Below are positions 33,901 to 45,620 of a DNA stretch of 64,000 nucleotides, piece after piece (the first letter of the stretch is position 1; the number at the start of each line of letters is the position of its first letter). Made by a program: the position numbers and the translations under genes. The stretch comes from Acanthornis magna (lineage: Eukaryota; Chordata; Aves; Passeriformes; Acanthizidae): positions 124,001 through 188,000 of the forward strand of contig JAWUZG010000005.1 in assembly GCA_036785705.1 (NCBI GenBank), written 5' to 3'. The notes beneath the pieces are model-generated. The model was not told the DNA's origin. It worked only from the letters and a program-made list of their open reading frames with translations, and did not search any database.

Positions 33901-35410
33901 AGATATTTGAAATCTGTCGGCACGCAGGTCTAGCAGTGGAAAATGAAATGCTGTTAGATGTGCCCGCTCCCCACATCAGCTTTGCCGGGATCCACCTGCC
34001 CTGCGATGCCGGCTTCTCCCTTCCTCTCCACTGCCCTCTGCTCGGGCTCTGTGATTCTGTGATGGATACTTTGTACACAGCAGGATGTTTTAGCTGAATG
34101 CCAGCGCTAACAAGGCCTGGGGGGACAGGTTTCTGCTGACAGATACCCGGGCTAAGCCTCACTCTACAACAGGATTAGCACATGGACACTTATTTCACTG
34201 TCCTCATTCAAAACCCCAGTGACGAGGGATTTAGCAGCCGTCAGAGAGCCACCACCCTTCAGGTCCCACTTTGTACCACCTCACATTGTGGTTAAATGCA
34301 AAACATCACAGGTAAATATTGCTCCTTGCCTCTCTCCAATCAGTTCTCCTGCAGGAGACAGGGAGGAGGAGCCCTCTGACCTCAGGCATTTTGCAGATTT
34401 GTACCCCTACAAAAGCCCTCCCTTTTTAACTCTGAAACTGGAGCTATCATAATCACACAAAAAGTTGACTTTTGTTTGTCTTTTCCTCAGTTTGAATGAT
34501 CTCTAACATTAATTGGTTCTTAAAATTGGTGTGGTTGGACAAATAGATGGATGTGTCCCACCAGGAGACCATTCCCAGGAATTGCTGGTGAGCCCTTCTC
34601 AGCCAACTGCAAGGACACCAATGACCCATGGATGCTACGCTGGGGTCTTCTGGTTTCAGGGCTTTGGGGCTTTATTTTTGTATCCAGACCCTCCCAACTT
34701 TTCCACATTTCCAAAGGCTTTTTCCCAAGGCTTGCTCCTTCCAGCAGGCACTCTCTCCTGCCTTTCCTGTTTGTAACTAAATGACACAAAACTCATGGGT
34801 GTAATTGCTGCTGAGAACTCAGTGTTTCCAGCAAGCGTGGTAAACACTGGGCAAAGGATGCAGGAGTTTTTAAGGAGAATCTGACAAAAAGAGAGGCAGA
34901 ACAACCTTATATAAAAAGCCAATTGTTCTCTTTCATGGAATAGGACTAAAAATTCTTTTTTTTGGTTGTGCTAATGATAACAAAGTTCATCCTTCACTGC
35001 CCTGAATGCTTGGGCTTAGGGAAAGAGCCAGTGAAGTTGTTGGTTTTTTTAGGTTTCTAAATTTTTTTTAATTTAAAGGACATGGGTAGACAAAAATTGT
35101 TTTCTAAACTTGACTCCTGCTGTAGGTACACAGATGTATAACAAAATAAGTGACAGATTTGCCCAGCACATTTCAAGCAGCAATATGGATATTTTCCTCG
35201 CTAATTGCATCATTAGCTAGTCCGCCCTCAAAGTTACAGGACTTGTGATCAAATTACTACTGTGATAATCAGCAATGTGATCTTTTTCGAGCTCTGCAGA
35301 GTTTTCTTGCCCTCTTTCTGCCTCTGCTTTCCCATCTACAGAGGTGATAATTTTCTTTTTCTTTTTTCTTTTCCTCTGAAAACAGGAGGCTAACCTTAGG
35401 AAAATTACAC

Positions 35411-35437
35411 TTTTTTTTTTTTTTTTTTTTTTTTTTT
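35411..35437 (-). repeat. Poly-T of 27
   Basis: Uninterrupted T run preceded by pyrimidine-rich sequence at 35351-35375. No retrocopy signature seen on the minus strand. Confidence 0.85.
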
Positions 35438-36618
35438 AATGGAAGATAGTACATCAGACAAACTATTTGTGGGTATTAAATAAAGGAAACTTATGTGTTG
35501 TTTTTCTTCATTTTCATCCAAAGGGTAATGAATCCTCAGATCCTTTTTTTAAAGTTTATAAATAAGGTTTGGAAGTGCATCGAGCATGAGGGGAGTCATC
35601 ATTCTAATATTGTGCTGCAGTGCCAAGACCACGCTGGTAAATTAAACCCCCTTTTATCAGTCCAGGGGGGGCATCTGCCACTGAGTTATCTCCTGTCCTC
35701 TTTGTAGGACAGATTACAGGGAGAAAAGGGCAGCCTGCCAGGGAGGGATGGCTCTTTAAAATTGTGAGTGACCTATCACCAATGTTTCTTTTTTCCCATT
35801 TGCTCTGAATTTCACAGTACCTTCTTGACCTCATTAGAAGACTCCAAGGCCTGGCTTGGGACTGATGTTGGTAGAAAATTGAACCAGACCCAAGGAGTAT
35901 TCAATTAAAACAAATGAATCACAGAAAAGCCCACAGTACAACTAAATCTGAAGGTAACTCGGTGGCTGTGAGGAAGCCAGCAGTGTTGCAGTGATGCAGC
36001 TGTTGCTGCAGGATGGATTTGGGAGCACTGGAGGAGCAGGGATTCATTTTTCCCATTTTTATCAGCATGACTTCTCCTCTGGGGCTGCTGCCAGCATAGC
36101 AGCTCTCTGCGTTGCCCCAGGGGGAGCTCCCAAGCCAAACCTTCCTCCTCCAGGCAGAGGTAAGGGGTTTTCCTTCCTGAAAATACAGAAAGCAGCAAGG
36201 CAGTGAGATTTTTCTGGTGGTTTGTCATTGAGACGTGGCCATGATCTCGTCACACTGCACATGGACAGAGCGGTTTGCAGCCCATCCCGATCTTCAGGAA
36301 CACTGTGCTGGATGTGCCCGGGGGCTGAGCCCTGTCTGGGGCTCATCCCATGCTGGTGCTGTGCCACATGCTCTCCCTGGCCTGGATTCGGCTTGTGCCA
36401 GCTCAGGCTGTGGTCAGACATGGATGTGACCTCTCTGGTGGGGAGGTGAAGAGGTGTCAGCTGTAAGACACAGCCTGGGTCATGCTGCTTTGCCCCAGCG
36501 CTGGCCTGCTGTAATTACTGTAGTTGTACTCTCAGATCAAGGCAAAGGCTGTTTAAAATGTCAAGTAGGCTAATTAATGCAGGTTTTCAGAAGTACTGAG
36601 TGCTCATTAATGCAGAGA

Positions 36619-36680
36619 ATAACAGAATCACAGAATGGGTAGGGTTGGAAAAGACCATGGTGGGTCATGTCCCAAGTGCG
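36619..36680 (-). mobile_element. CR1 LINE terminal remnant, antisense
   Basis: The plus strand shows ATAACAGAATCACAGAATGG then TAGGGTTGGAAAAGACCATG. This is the CR1 3' terminus, about 60 bp before similarity is lost. Confidence 0.75.
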
Positions 36681-37992
36681 CTTTGGAGTCCCAGAGCTGG
36701 TTAAAGGTCTGCCTTCACCTGCTGTGATCCCTTTTTGTGATGAAGCAGTGGCAGGGAATGGAATGGGCTCAGCATGGATGGGGGCTTGGCAACATTAGGA
36801 ACCAGCTCTGTCAGAGGTGACCACTTCCTCGGAGCATGACACATCCACAAAAACCCACAGCAATGCAGGGTCAGCTGGGAGAGCAGGGACAGTGTTCTGT
36901 GAAAAGCCTTTCTTGCTGTGCTTAAGGTGTGCCTAAATGGGCAGAGAGCAGCGAGGGGGTAAACACAAAGCGAGTCACTGAGACAGTGAAATCTGCACCA
37001 GCTCCTGCTCTGCAGCTCTTGCCAGCTGAGCCTTCTGAAGTACAGACTCATCTCTGGGAATTTTTCCAGGATTTTGTTTTATTTCCCCTCCACCACCAGT
37101 AGCAATAGGCACAGCTAAACCAGCAGAGACTGTGCTGTCCCCTGTTAACCAACTGGACACGATGGGAAATTTCCAGTTCCAACGTCCTTTTTCTGGGTTC
37201 TTAGACTGTCTTGGTTCTGCAAACCTATAAACACCTATTTCTCGAAAACCAGCCCCCAGCTTCCCTTCTTAGCACTCAGTCTCTTGAGCTGGAGGTCACA
37301 CAGAATTATTTGCCTCAGGTCTGCTTAGGCCACGTGAAGCAGCCTGGTCTGATCCGGGATGGGTGTGTGGCTCGGAGGGGCTGCCACCCCCGCGGCAGGA
37401 GCTGGCTCTGGCAGCCTATGCCGTGTTTCTCCCAAAGCAGTGACTTGTTTCCACGCACCGCCGCTCCGAAGCTAAGAGCCTGTCATAACGTGTCAGGTGG
37501 CGAGGCTGAAACGCCAGGCTGATGAGACAAGCTTCAGCCCAGCACACACAGCCTGCTCTGGGTGCTGGAGAGAGGGACAGTCTGCTCTGAGCTGCTGGAA
37601 AAAGGCTTCGGCTGGCTGTGGCTCGTCTCTCCCCTTCCTCTTGCTGCAGCAGTGCTCCAGAGGAAGGAACCTGTTGGGGATTTGGAGAAATGATAGTTTA
37701 AAAAATTGTAACTATTCATTGTCTTGGAGCTGTAAAATATTTCCATGAGCTTTGGAGCTGAGTGAACAGCAGGACAGGATTTTCATCCATCTTCCTTAAA
37801 AAGAAAAAAAGAACACCTGAACTCCTCAGTACAGGGAAAAGAGTCATTTGCCAAGTGTTCATGCTAGGCCAGAACAGAGTAATTTGGGCGTTTCCCACTC
37901 CCAAAATAATGTGGTCCACACCCAGATCCCTTAGTATGGGAAAGGTGAAGCAAATTATTCGTGCACACTGGTTACAAAAACCAACACTACAA
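36681..37992. other. Unique non-coding sequence
   Basis: No repeat or gene recognised. Open frames up to about 116 codons (minus strand, 36701-37051) show no domain. Confidence 0.45.
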
Positions 37993-38207
37993 CAGGGTGC
38001 CCAGGGAAGCTGTGGCTGCCCCTGGACCCCTGGAGGTGCTCAAGGCCAGGCTGGACAGGGCTTGGAGCAGCCTGGGATAGTGCAAGGTGTCCCTGCCCGT
38101 GGCATGGGGGTGGAATGAGATGGTCTCAAAGGTCCCTCCCAACCTAAACCAAGAGGATTTTTAAAGTCACTTCCAAACTAAACCATTCCATGATTCAATG
38201 ACTCAGT
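37993..38207 (+). mobile_element. CR1 LINE 3' fragment, sense, with duplicated terminus
   Basis: Plus-strand CR1: GGGTGCCCAGGGAAGCTGTG, CCTGGAGGTGCTCAAGGCCA, GGGCTTGGAGCAGCCTGG, GTGTCCCTGCCCGTGGCA and then the 3' terminus. The terminal part occurs twice: AAAGGTCCCTCCCAACCTAA (38128-38147) and AAAGTCACTTCCAAACTAAA (38163-38182), joined by CCAAGAGGATTTTT. It ends in ATTCCATGATTCAATGACTC, resembling the short tandem repeats at CR1 termini. The spacer CAAGAGGATTTTTAA also occurs in the 41257-41400 copy, which has only one terminus, so the two may share a sub-lineage. Confidence 0.88.
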
Positions 38208-40410
38208 GAATATTGGTTTTGAATTTTTTGGGGTCTCTCATGGAATGGCCAGTTGCATGAAAGAGGTAGGTGGCTATGGGCATTACAAAAAGCAAAGACA
38301 AAAGGTGAATGAAGAATCCAGGTTGATGCACCTTTGCTGACACTTTCCCCTTCACAGCTTTTCCAGGGCAGCGCTCAAGTCCTGAGGGAGATGGGGAGAT
38401 GCTGGTGCATGTCGAGCCTGAGGTGAATGAGGACCAAGGCTGTCTTCTGTACGACACTTTACCAGAGATCTTGGGTGACATGGGGCTTACAGTTTTCTCT
38501 GAGGGAAAAAAAATGGTAAATAAAGAAAATAATAAATATATAAATAAATAAATAAATAAATAAATAGATAAAATGCTATAGTTTTAAATGCACTGCAAAT
38601 GGATTTGCTTCAGCAGTGCAACCCGAATATGTGCCCTCAATAGATTATTCCAGTTTCATGCCCTTTTGGCAACTTGTCTACATACCAGCACTAGCAATGA
38701 AAAATCCTTCAAAAGTATTTTTTGCTATTTTTATCCTCTGAGTGTCCAACTCTTTTTGCTAAATCTTTACAGTTTGGAGCTCAAATTACCATTTCTGACC
38801 AGTGCAGAGACAAATGATGAAATATTCATGAGTTGTTCTTACTCTTCATCTTACAGAAGCACCAGCCAGCACTAAATTTGCATGATCTAACCAAAGAAGA
38901 CATTTCAAGAGAAAAACACTTTCTATAGCGATATTGAAAAACTTCTATATATTGAGGTAAAACCATCAAGTTTCTGCCCTCCCTGGTGCAGAGTCACACG
39001 TTGTTTGAAGAGCATCCCACTAAATTTTCTAAAGATGTGTAAATGTGTCATCTGGACCACAGGAGATAAAGCAGGGTTAAAACACTGAGCAAAACTGAAG
39101 TTAACAAGCACAAGGTTCATAAACCTTCCAATAGAAGCTTGCAGAAACCTTTCAAGGCTCATGTAATAAAGCCCTATGGCACTTCGTTCTTCCCCCTCCT
39201 CTCAAATCTCCATCTGTCTGAGCCAGCATCAGCAGGAAATTTTGCATGGAAGCTTGCCAGATAAAATAGCTACTTCATCTGGCTTTCAACTGCCATTAGT
39301 TTTAGAAAGTTCTTCAAAAATACGTTAAAAATTTCCATTATTTTTTAACTATGTCCTAAGTTAGAGATGGGCCAGTCTTGTATCTCTCTCACAAAAAGGT
39401 GACTCGTGTGTGCTTTAATATCGGATGTGCAAATATTTCCAATCTGCATTCTGCCCTCCTCACCCATCCTATACTGAAAGCCAAAAATGCTCCTGCTTAC
39501 TGGAAATGCCTACAAGTCCTTTAATTTATTTAAATCCACTTCATTGCTGTCTGAATTGCCCCAAAACTTCCAGATACAGCTGTCTCACAAGGCTAAGAGG
39601 ACTCGACCTGCAATTCTTGCCATGGGTTAGTCTTTGATATCCCGGTTCACTTGCTGACATAAACTGGAGTTTGTCACCATGAGCTGGGGTGACAATTGAC
39701 CTCAGCTCCTGGTATCTTATTTTACAAATAACCTCTTTGAAATCCCTTCCTATAGCATGGCACGGGTCATGTAATGTGCCCTTAAATGCTTTAAAAAAAA
39801 ATCCCTTTAATCTGACACCTGGTAGATTTATTTTCATGAGAATAGAGAAATCTGGTGATAATACAGGATTTTTTGAGAACTGTTTTCCCTGAAATAACAT
39901 AGAAACTATTACATACAGTCCCCCTATGAGCAGCAGGCTCAAAACACAGCATCTCTCTGCTTCTGCCATGGGCTCAGCCATGGCTCTTCCACCTTGGCCT
40001 TCACCATCCATTGTTTGCAGTCAGTATCCCAACCAGAATCTCTCTTTGTAGGCAAAGAAATTCATAAACACCTTCTACTGAAATTATACACCATTTCCCA
40101 GGAATTCATGTGATCAAACCCCATTTGGGATGTCACTAACAGCTTTCAGAATAAGCAGACCTCCTCAAACAAGGGCTGGTTATGTGACGGGAGGTGTGGT
40201 TTTTATTGAGTTTTTAAGGAGATGGTGGCAGGTGTCTCAGAGTGTCTTTGTAGTTTTGATGAAATTAAAAGGATTGTGCTCTGCTACTGGAGTAGATCCC
40301 ACCCAGAAGACTTCCAAAGTGAAAGAAACTTAATGTTCCTGTGCTGAAATGTCCCGTGATATTTTTCGTTGCCATCTGCTCCTCTTGGAGATAGGCTACA
40401 TGGGACCTTC
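38208..40410. other. Unique non-coding sequence
   Basis: No dispersed repeat recognised. Includes a TAAA microsatellite (38541-38565) in a broader A-rich stretch (38505-38575). Open frames up to about 156 codons (minus strand, 39541-40011) show no domain. Confidence 0.45.
38541..38565 (+). repeat. (TAAA)6 microsatellite
   Basis: Six perfect TAAA units in an A-rich context, ending TAGATAAAATG. Confidence 0.9.
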
Positions 40411-40592
40411 TCATAGAATCATGGAAAGGTTTGGGTTGGAAGGAACCTTAAAAATCACCCAGTTCCAAGCCCCCTGCCATGGGCAGGGACACCTTCCACT
40501 ATCCCAGGTTGCTCGGAGCCCCATCCAGCCTGGCCTTGAGCTCTTCCAGGGATGGAACATCCACAGCATCTCTAGGCAACCTATGCTGGTGC
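40411..40592 (-). mobile_element. CR1 LINE 3' fragment, antisense
   Basis: The plus strand reads TCATAGAATCATGGAAAGGT, TTGGGTTGGAAGGAACCTTA, CTGCCATGGGCAGGGACACC, TCCACTATCCCAGGTTGCTC, CCATCCAGCCTGGCCTTGAG and GGGATGGAACATCCACAGCA. About 180 bp of 3' UTR, well preserved, with the terminal TCATAGAATCATGG repeat intact. It forms an inverted pair with the plus-strand CR1 at 41257. Confidence 0.92.
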
Positions 40593-40689
40593 TTTTTATC
40601 AAGTCAAGGACACACAGAATTGCTGGAAATTTGCAAAGAAATGCAGGAAAATAAGATTCATTACATTTGGGGTTTACCAAACCTGATAG

Positions 40690-41200
40690 CGTCTCCTTAA
40701 ATTTTTAGAGTGAACATTTTCAGAGCAATGGATTTTATTTGGTGTTTTTTATTAATACAGCAGTGGCTTCTCTTTCTGTATTTTTAATAGTTGAGAAATG
40801 CCATTTTTGATCTACACTTTAATAATAAGTAGAATATAATTTCCAATGAAAAGTGCCAAGGAGGGTATTTATGTGAGGCTGTTCTGCCTCGGGCATTAAT
40901 GAAGTATGAGATGGTGCAGCAGGCGCAGTTGTGTTATGTGTAATGATACAAATTGAATGTAAGTAATATAATTATTTGTGGTGCAACACAACTGCTGCAC
41001 AAATAGTGTTCCTGGCAGTAAATGTCGCTGTTATGATAGGAAGGCACTGCTAATGCCACTAAGCATTACAATCAATTCTTGATAACATCATGTGAACCAA
41101 GCTAATAAATTGGGAATTATATGCCTCCTGCACATTTCTGCCTATGTGAGCCAGGACTTATTTGATAATAGAGTAACAAATAATCCTGCTGGAAAAACAG
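40690..41200. promoter_or_regulatory. Candidate conserved non-coding block between inverted CR1s
   Basis: About 500 bp of AT-rich, nearly CpG-free but complex sequence: TTTATTAATACAGCAGTGG, CTTTAATAATAAGTAG, GGGCATTAATGAAG, GTGTAATGATACAAATTGAATG, GCTAATGCCACTAAGCATTACAATC, AAGCTAATAAATTGGG. Two near-complementary pieces, TGGTGCAGCAGGCGCAGTTG (40913-40932) and CAACACAACTGCTGCACAAA (40984-41003), give a partial stem. Density of TAAT/ATTA cores resembles developmental enhancers. No alignment evidence. Confidence 0.3.
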
Positions 41201-41256
41201 TCAAAAAAGCTGGATGTTAACAAAGCAAGAAAAATCCAAATGTAGCACTGAAAGTA

Positions 41257-41400
41257 TGGATGTTCCATCCCTGGAATTGTTCAAGGCCAGGCTGTGTGGG
41301 GCTCTGAGCAACCTGGTGCAGGGGAAGGTGTCCATGGGGGGTGAAACAAGAGGATTTTTAAGGTCCCTCCCACCCCACCCCATTCCCTGATTTTGTGATG
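41257..41400 (+). mobile_element. CR1 LINE 3' fragment, sense
   Basis: Plus-strand CR1 3' end: TGGATGTTCCATCCCTGGAA, TTGTTCAAGGCCAGGCTGTG, GGGGCTCTGAGCAACCTGGT, GGGAAGGTGTCCATGG, CAAGAGGATTTTTAAGGTCC and CATTCCCTGATTTTGTGATG at the terminus. Its first 19 bases are the exact reverse complement of part of the 40411-40592 copy. Confidence 0.9.
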
Positions 41401-41514
41401 CTTCCAGAGGCTGCACCTCTGCAGAACACAGGGCTCCTGTCCGCATGAGCCAGGGGTGCCCAGGCTCCTCTGCTCTGACCAAAACCTCCCGAGGGAGCCG
41501 AGAGGAATGGCAGG

Positions 41515-41532
41515 CTGCTGCTGCTGCTGCTG
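41515..41532 (+). repeat. (CTG)6 trinucleotide repeat
   Basis: Six perfect CTG units. The complement (CAG) reads as a short Gln run in one minus-strand frame, but that frame has no other sign of being coding. Confidence 0.85.
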
Positions 41533-44409
41533 TGGTGGAAAGCTTCCCTCCAACCCCCCCGCGCCAGGCAGTTCAGCAGGTCTGGGAAAGGCTGTGAACC
41601 ACAAGTCACTAAACTGGAAAGCAGAAGAGAAATTATCCCGAGGAGTTGCACAAGCTTCCAGATAAACCACTCCCTGCACAGGGAGTGTTCGCGGCTCTCC
41701 TGGGATGGACTGAGAGGAGAGATGAGGGCTAAACCTCATCATTTGCTAAAGGAGAAATTGAAGAAATCACTCAAACGAGGCGGGGATTAAACTGGGACTG
41801 AGCTCTGGTGAGAGCGCTCAAGGAAATTTAGATTACAATGGTGGAGAGGAGGAGAAGATTAAAGCTCAGGGCTGAGTGAGTAATGCACAACAAATGTATT
41901 CAAATGAATCTCCTCCATCGAGACCCTTCCAGGACTCCCATCACCTCACAATCTTTAATACGCTTACTCTGCTGGCAGTGCTGCTATTTCTGTCTTTCAC
42001 TTGGGGAATGGAAACATGGGGAGGTTAAATACCTTCCTCAAGGTGACCCAAAATATCTGCTCCAGAAGAGGAGAATTTCAGGTCTCGGCACAGCCAGAGA
42101 GGATCACTGCCACCTGCCTGCCAACAGCAGATACCTCTGGGGGAGGCATTTGCTCCTCAGGTGTTTCCTTCAGCTGGGAGCTGTGGGCTGCAAATCCCAG
42201 GTCTGGGATCCACAGCCAAGAGCCTGCCAGTACCTTCCTCAGGCTCCTGTCCTCTGCTCATCCTTAGTATTCTGCTGGAGGCACCAGGAATTTTTTTTGA
42301 GGGCACCAAGGTGAGGGTGACAGATTGGTGCTGGCATGTTGGCACTCCTTTAATGACTTCAGCAGGAGGTGGGAAGGGTAGAGCCACCTGCAGTAATGAC
42401 AGCGTGGAGACTGTGCTGTGGGAGGGAAAGAGATGCTGGGGGACCTGCCTGACAACTTGATTTGCTGTGAAGCTGACTCCATTTGAATCCCGCACTGATG
42501 TGTGGATCTTGCAAATGCAGAGATGGATCCTCTCCTCTTGGGATCTGTGGTTGAAGGAAGCTTCTGGGGAGGGAGTCTCTTCCTTTTGTCTTCTGAGCTT
42601 CAGTTGGCAAAAATTCGTGAATGAGCTCCTGTGGTTGCATAATTTTAAAGTAACTGAATTTGCCCAGAGCTACTGGAAATTGCTCTGCTACTCCTTCCAG
42701 TGCTACCAGCCAGTCTGTTAGTACCCGCGTTTGTCACAGGAAAATCCTTCACTGGTGGCAGACAAGGGGGAAAAAACTCATTTTGGACTCATAGCTTTGG
42801 TGCAGCTTACCCCCAGTGCTCACACCATGTACTAGCAGGGCCCAGCAGCTCTCCTGCCCTACCAGCAAGGTGCGAAACAACAAACAGCACAGACTGCAGC
42901 CAGCCAGAGGAATGCTCCAACCTTTTCATTAAAAACCTCCTCCTGGGGCTTGTGGCTACGCCTGCTTGGGGCTGCCCACTGGCCCAGCTCCAGGAGGGAG
43001 GATGAGTTGCTGCCTGAGCTGAAGAAGGTGCTTCCAGCAGAAGAGGGCATGGCACTGGCTGCAGAAAGCCTGGAGCCAAGTCCTGGTCAGCAGGTGATTC
43101 CTCGCTCAGCAAAGTTCAGCTTAGCACATTCAGAAAAGTGAACCCCGCTCTCAGAAGATGTCTGCAGGCTCTTGCTTTCAAACAGGTGGGAGTGATAAAA
43201 TGTGCTCTTTAACCTCACGGCTCCAGATCTTGCAAGAGGTGAGGACAATTGTGAGGGCAATTTTTATTTTATATATTTAATTTAAAAAAAAAAAATCTGG
43301 AATAGCTCAGCATTTAGCATTTTGTAGCCAGCTGTCTGTGGCTTCCCACTGAGCCTTTGCTATCCAGAAGAACCTTCCTCTGGCCGTGGAGCCGAGAGCC
43401 TGCTCTTCCTTCTGCTCCATCCCTGTGGTCCCCTTGGGAGCCATCCAGGTACTCATCCTATTCTCCTTAATGAAAAGTGAGTTGGATGCCCTTGGATGCT
43501 TTCCAAGGTCTCGCTGTGTCTGTGCAGGGCTCCTGGGAATGTGGGGGAGGTGGAGAGGCAGGGCACTCACAGGACCTCCCCTGAGCCCTCCTGCACATGC
43601 CAGGGATGTGCAGGGATGCCACCCAGTGCAGGCTGATGGTAGCCACCATCAGAAAAAAAAAAAAAATATGCTCCTAGGGGAAAAATCTTGGTTCTGCATG
43701 CACATCTGGGAATAGCACTGTCCCCGAGGCTGGCAGCAATTTTTAGCCCATCTATATTTTGCCTGGGATTTCACAGACCTGTCCAGCTGCCAAAACACAT
43801 TTTGTGTTGTTGCCTCATTTCCAAAAGGCTTTTCATTCCTCGTTCTCTCTTGGTCACACCAGGCCACTTGTCCGGAGTTCTGCTCCCAGACGGGCCAACC
43901 CCTGGTTGTTTTCTCCAGTGTGCAGGCAGCTTGCTTTCATGCCTGCTGTGAAACATTGCCACAAAATGCCATCAGACCCTCTCAAGTCCCCCCATTTTTC
44001 TGGGCATCTCAGAGGGGCTGCAGGGCTGAGCCTGGGCTGCAAGGAGCAAGTGGGGCAGCCTCTGTCCCTTCTCCTGGGAGCGTGCTTTAATCCAGACTGA
44101 TTCCTTTTACTGGATTCACTCTGGACCCAATCCCAATCCATTATACGCCAGAGAAGTGTTTCCATCTGCTTCAGTGGGCGATTGGTGGGGTGGCATCACT
44201 TTGCAAATGGAGCCACGCAGTGCCTGGCTAATCTTTGTCCCCATCCCTGCCTTGAGTTGCTTTAGCCCCTCCGTCCCACCCTCAGCCCCCAGCCATCATC
44301 CCGGCACCCCATCCGTGTCCTTTCCCACCGATTCCTCACAGCAGGGGCCCTGCATGGCCACAGTGATCCTGAAATCCCCCTCCCCACCGCAGCCAGCGCC
44401 GGTGGCCAA

Positions 44410-44600
44410 GGGAACGTGCTAGTAACTAATTTATATGGGCATGATTTACATGCTTAATTAGCTCGGCTTTTATTTGCTGTACTCGCAAGGCAGAATATTT
44501 TCCCACAAAGCTCGATGCCTAGAGCCTGTTTGATTAGCCACAGAAAGGGAAGCATTCAGCAGCATAAAGCTGAGCCACCAGAAAGTCAATACATATTAAA
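44410..44600. promoter_or_regulatory. Candidate conserved non-coding block (composition only)
   Basis: It starts abruptly after GC-rich sequence: GTAACTAATTTATATGGGCA, GATTTACATGCTTAATTAGC, TTTTATTTGCTGTACTCG, TTTGATTAGCCACAG, AGTCAATACATATTAAAGG. TTAATTAGC is a strong homeodomain-like site. The sharp change in composition supports a functional or ancient block, without proof. Confidence 0.28.
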
Positions 44601-44731
44601 GGATTTGAAAGGCTTCCCCCTGCCCCCCCAACTAAACACATTTTACAAACAGCAGGGAAGACAAAATTCTGAATTCAGTGCTAGTTATTAATTTTTTTTC
44701 TTGCTGCTCTGCTGCAAATAGTCTCAAGGTC

Positions 44732-44750
44732 TTTTTTTTTTTTTTTTTTT
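44732..44750 (+). repeat. Poly-T run of 19
   Basis: Uninterrupted T run between GTCTCAAGGTC and CTTTCACTAG. Confidence 0.8.
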
Positions 44751-44956
44751 CTTTCACTAGAGGACAAATAAGTGATGCAGAGCCTGGAGTTTTTTCTCAG
44801 TCCAACTTATTTCCTCTGTATCAAACTTTGTAAAAGGGCCAAACTGGTGATATGAAACCCCTTCGGCAAGGATTCTGCCCACATACCAGCGGTCCCAGAG
44901 GCTTATTCTGCTCAGAGATATTGAGGTAAAAACTGTGCTGTTTGCAGTAGGTCCCT

Positions 44957-44984
44957 AAAAAAAAAATTAAAAAAAAAAAAAAAA
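44957..44984 (+). repeat. Interrupted poly-A (A10-TT-A16)
   Basis: Two A runs split by TT. Simple sequence with no associated element seen. Confidence 0.8.
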
Positions 44985-45439
44985 TTTGCATCCCGAACTG
45001 CCGAAAGTTTGTGTGGCATTTGGGGAAGAAAGCTGGAGCTGGTGTGTACGAGCACCATCTGTTGGCTGCATTGCTGCTCACAGGGTGCAAACTACAGCTC
45101 CATGGCATGGCACGAGGGACAGGCCCAGATTTGGGGAGCACTTTCTGGACAAACAGCCAGGCAAAGGACAGCGGGAATTGCCAAATAATCCAACAATTTG
45201 CAAAATGTCACCCAGGCTCCAGAAGGGGAACTTGGTGTCTCCCTAGCTGGGGCTGCCATCCTGGTGCCTTCTAGAGCAGCCTGACGATTGTTGCAGTTAA
45301 GGATGCTCCATCATCCCCTTTTCCTACACAAATAATATATTTTGGCCTCCGCAGCTAAGAAAATTAATTCAACCAAGGTTTTGGGAGCATTCAGGGTATT
45401 TGGCCACTACTCCTGTTCAATCATTTTAAGAACAAAGGG

Positions 45440-45620
45440 CTACAAATCTGTAGCAATTTACAATCTGACTTTCCAATTAAGGATTTGATGTGGTTTTATG
45501 CCTTTTAAGTGACAATATTTGTCAGGCCATTTGTTCAGTGCATTGTCTGCATGTGCAGTTACACAGGAACTGGTTTAATTAAGGTTAATTGGTGCATAAT
45601 TAGAGCTGCTGCCAACACAA
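45440..45620. promoter_or_regulatory. Candidate conserved non-coding block with clustered TAAT sites
   Basis: Within 29 bp there are three homeodomain-like cores: TTAATTAA (45575-45582), TTAATT (45585-45590) and TAATTAG (45597-45603). A further CCAATTAAGG lies near 45473, and TTTTATGCC, a possible CDX/HOX-like site, near 45494. The rest is complex and CpG-free. Site clustering is visible; function is inferred. Confidence 0.3.

Larger units (their letters stand above)
30492..36618. other. Unique non-coding sequence with long poly-T tracts
   Basis: No dispersed repeat recognised over about 6.1 kb. It holds T44 (30936-30979) and T27 (35411-35437). The longest open frame in the whole window, 211 codons on the minus strand at 33527-34162, lies here. 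It contains no recognisable domain or signal peptide, and its length is not unexpected for 64 kb of six-frame DNA, so it is not called as a gene. Confidence 0.5.

Noticed and set aside
34046..34064. CTGTGATTCTGTGATGG, resembling the short repeats at CR1 3' ends
   Set aside because: Only two units with no CR1 3' UTR sequence beside them; too short to call.
33527..34162. Longest open frame in the window (minus strand, 211 codons)
   Set aside because: No recognisable domain, signal peptide or repeat of known families. With stops at about 3 in 64 codons, one frame near this length is not surprising over six frames of 64 kb. Conservation data would be needed to revive it.
35341..35440. Possible retrocopy with T27 as its reversed poly-A tail
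   Set aside because: The neighbouring sequence is only pyrimidine-rich, with no polyadenylation signal or flanking duplication found.
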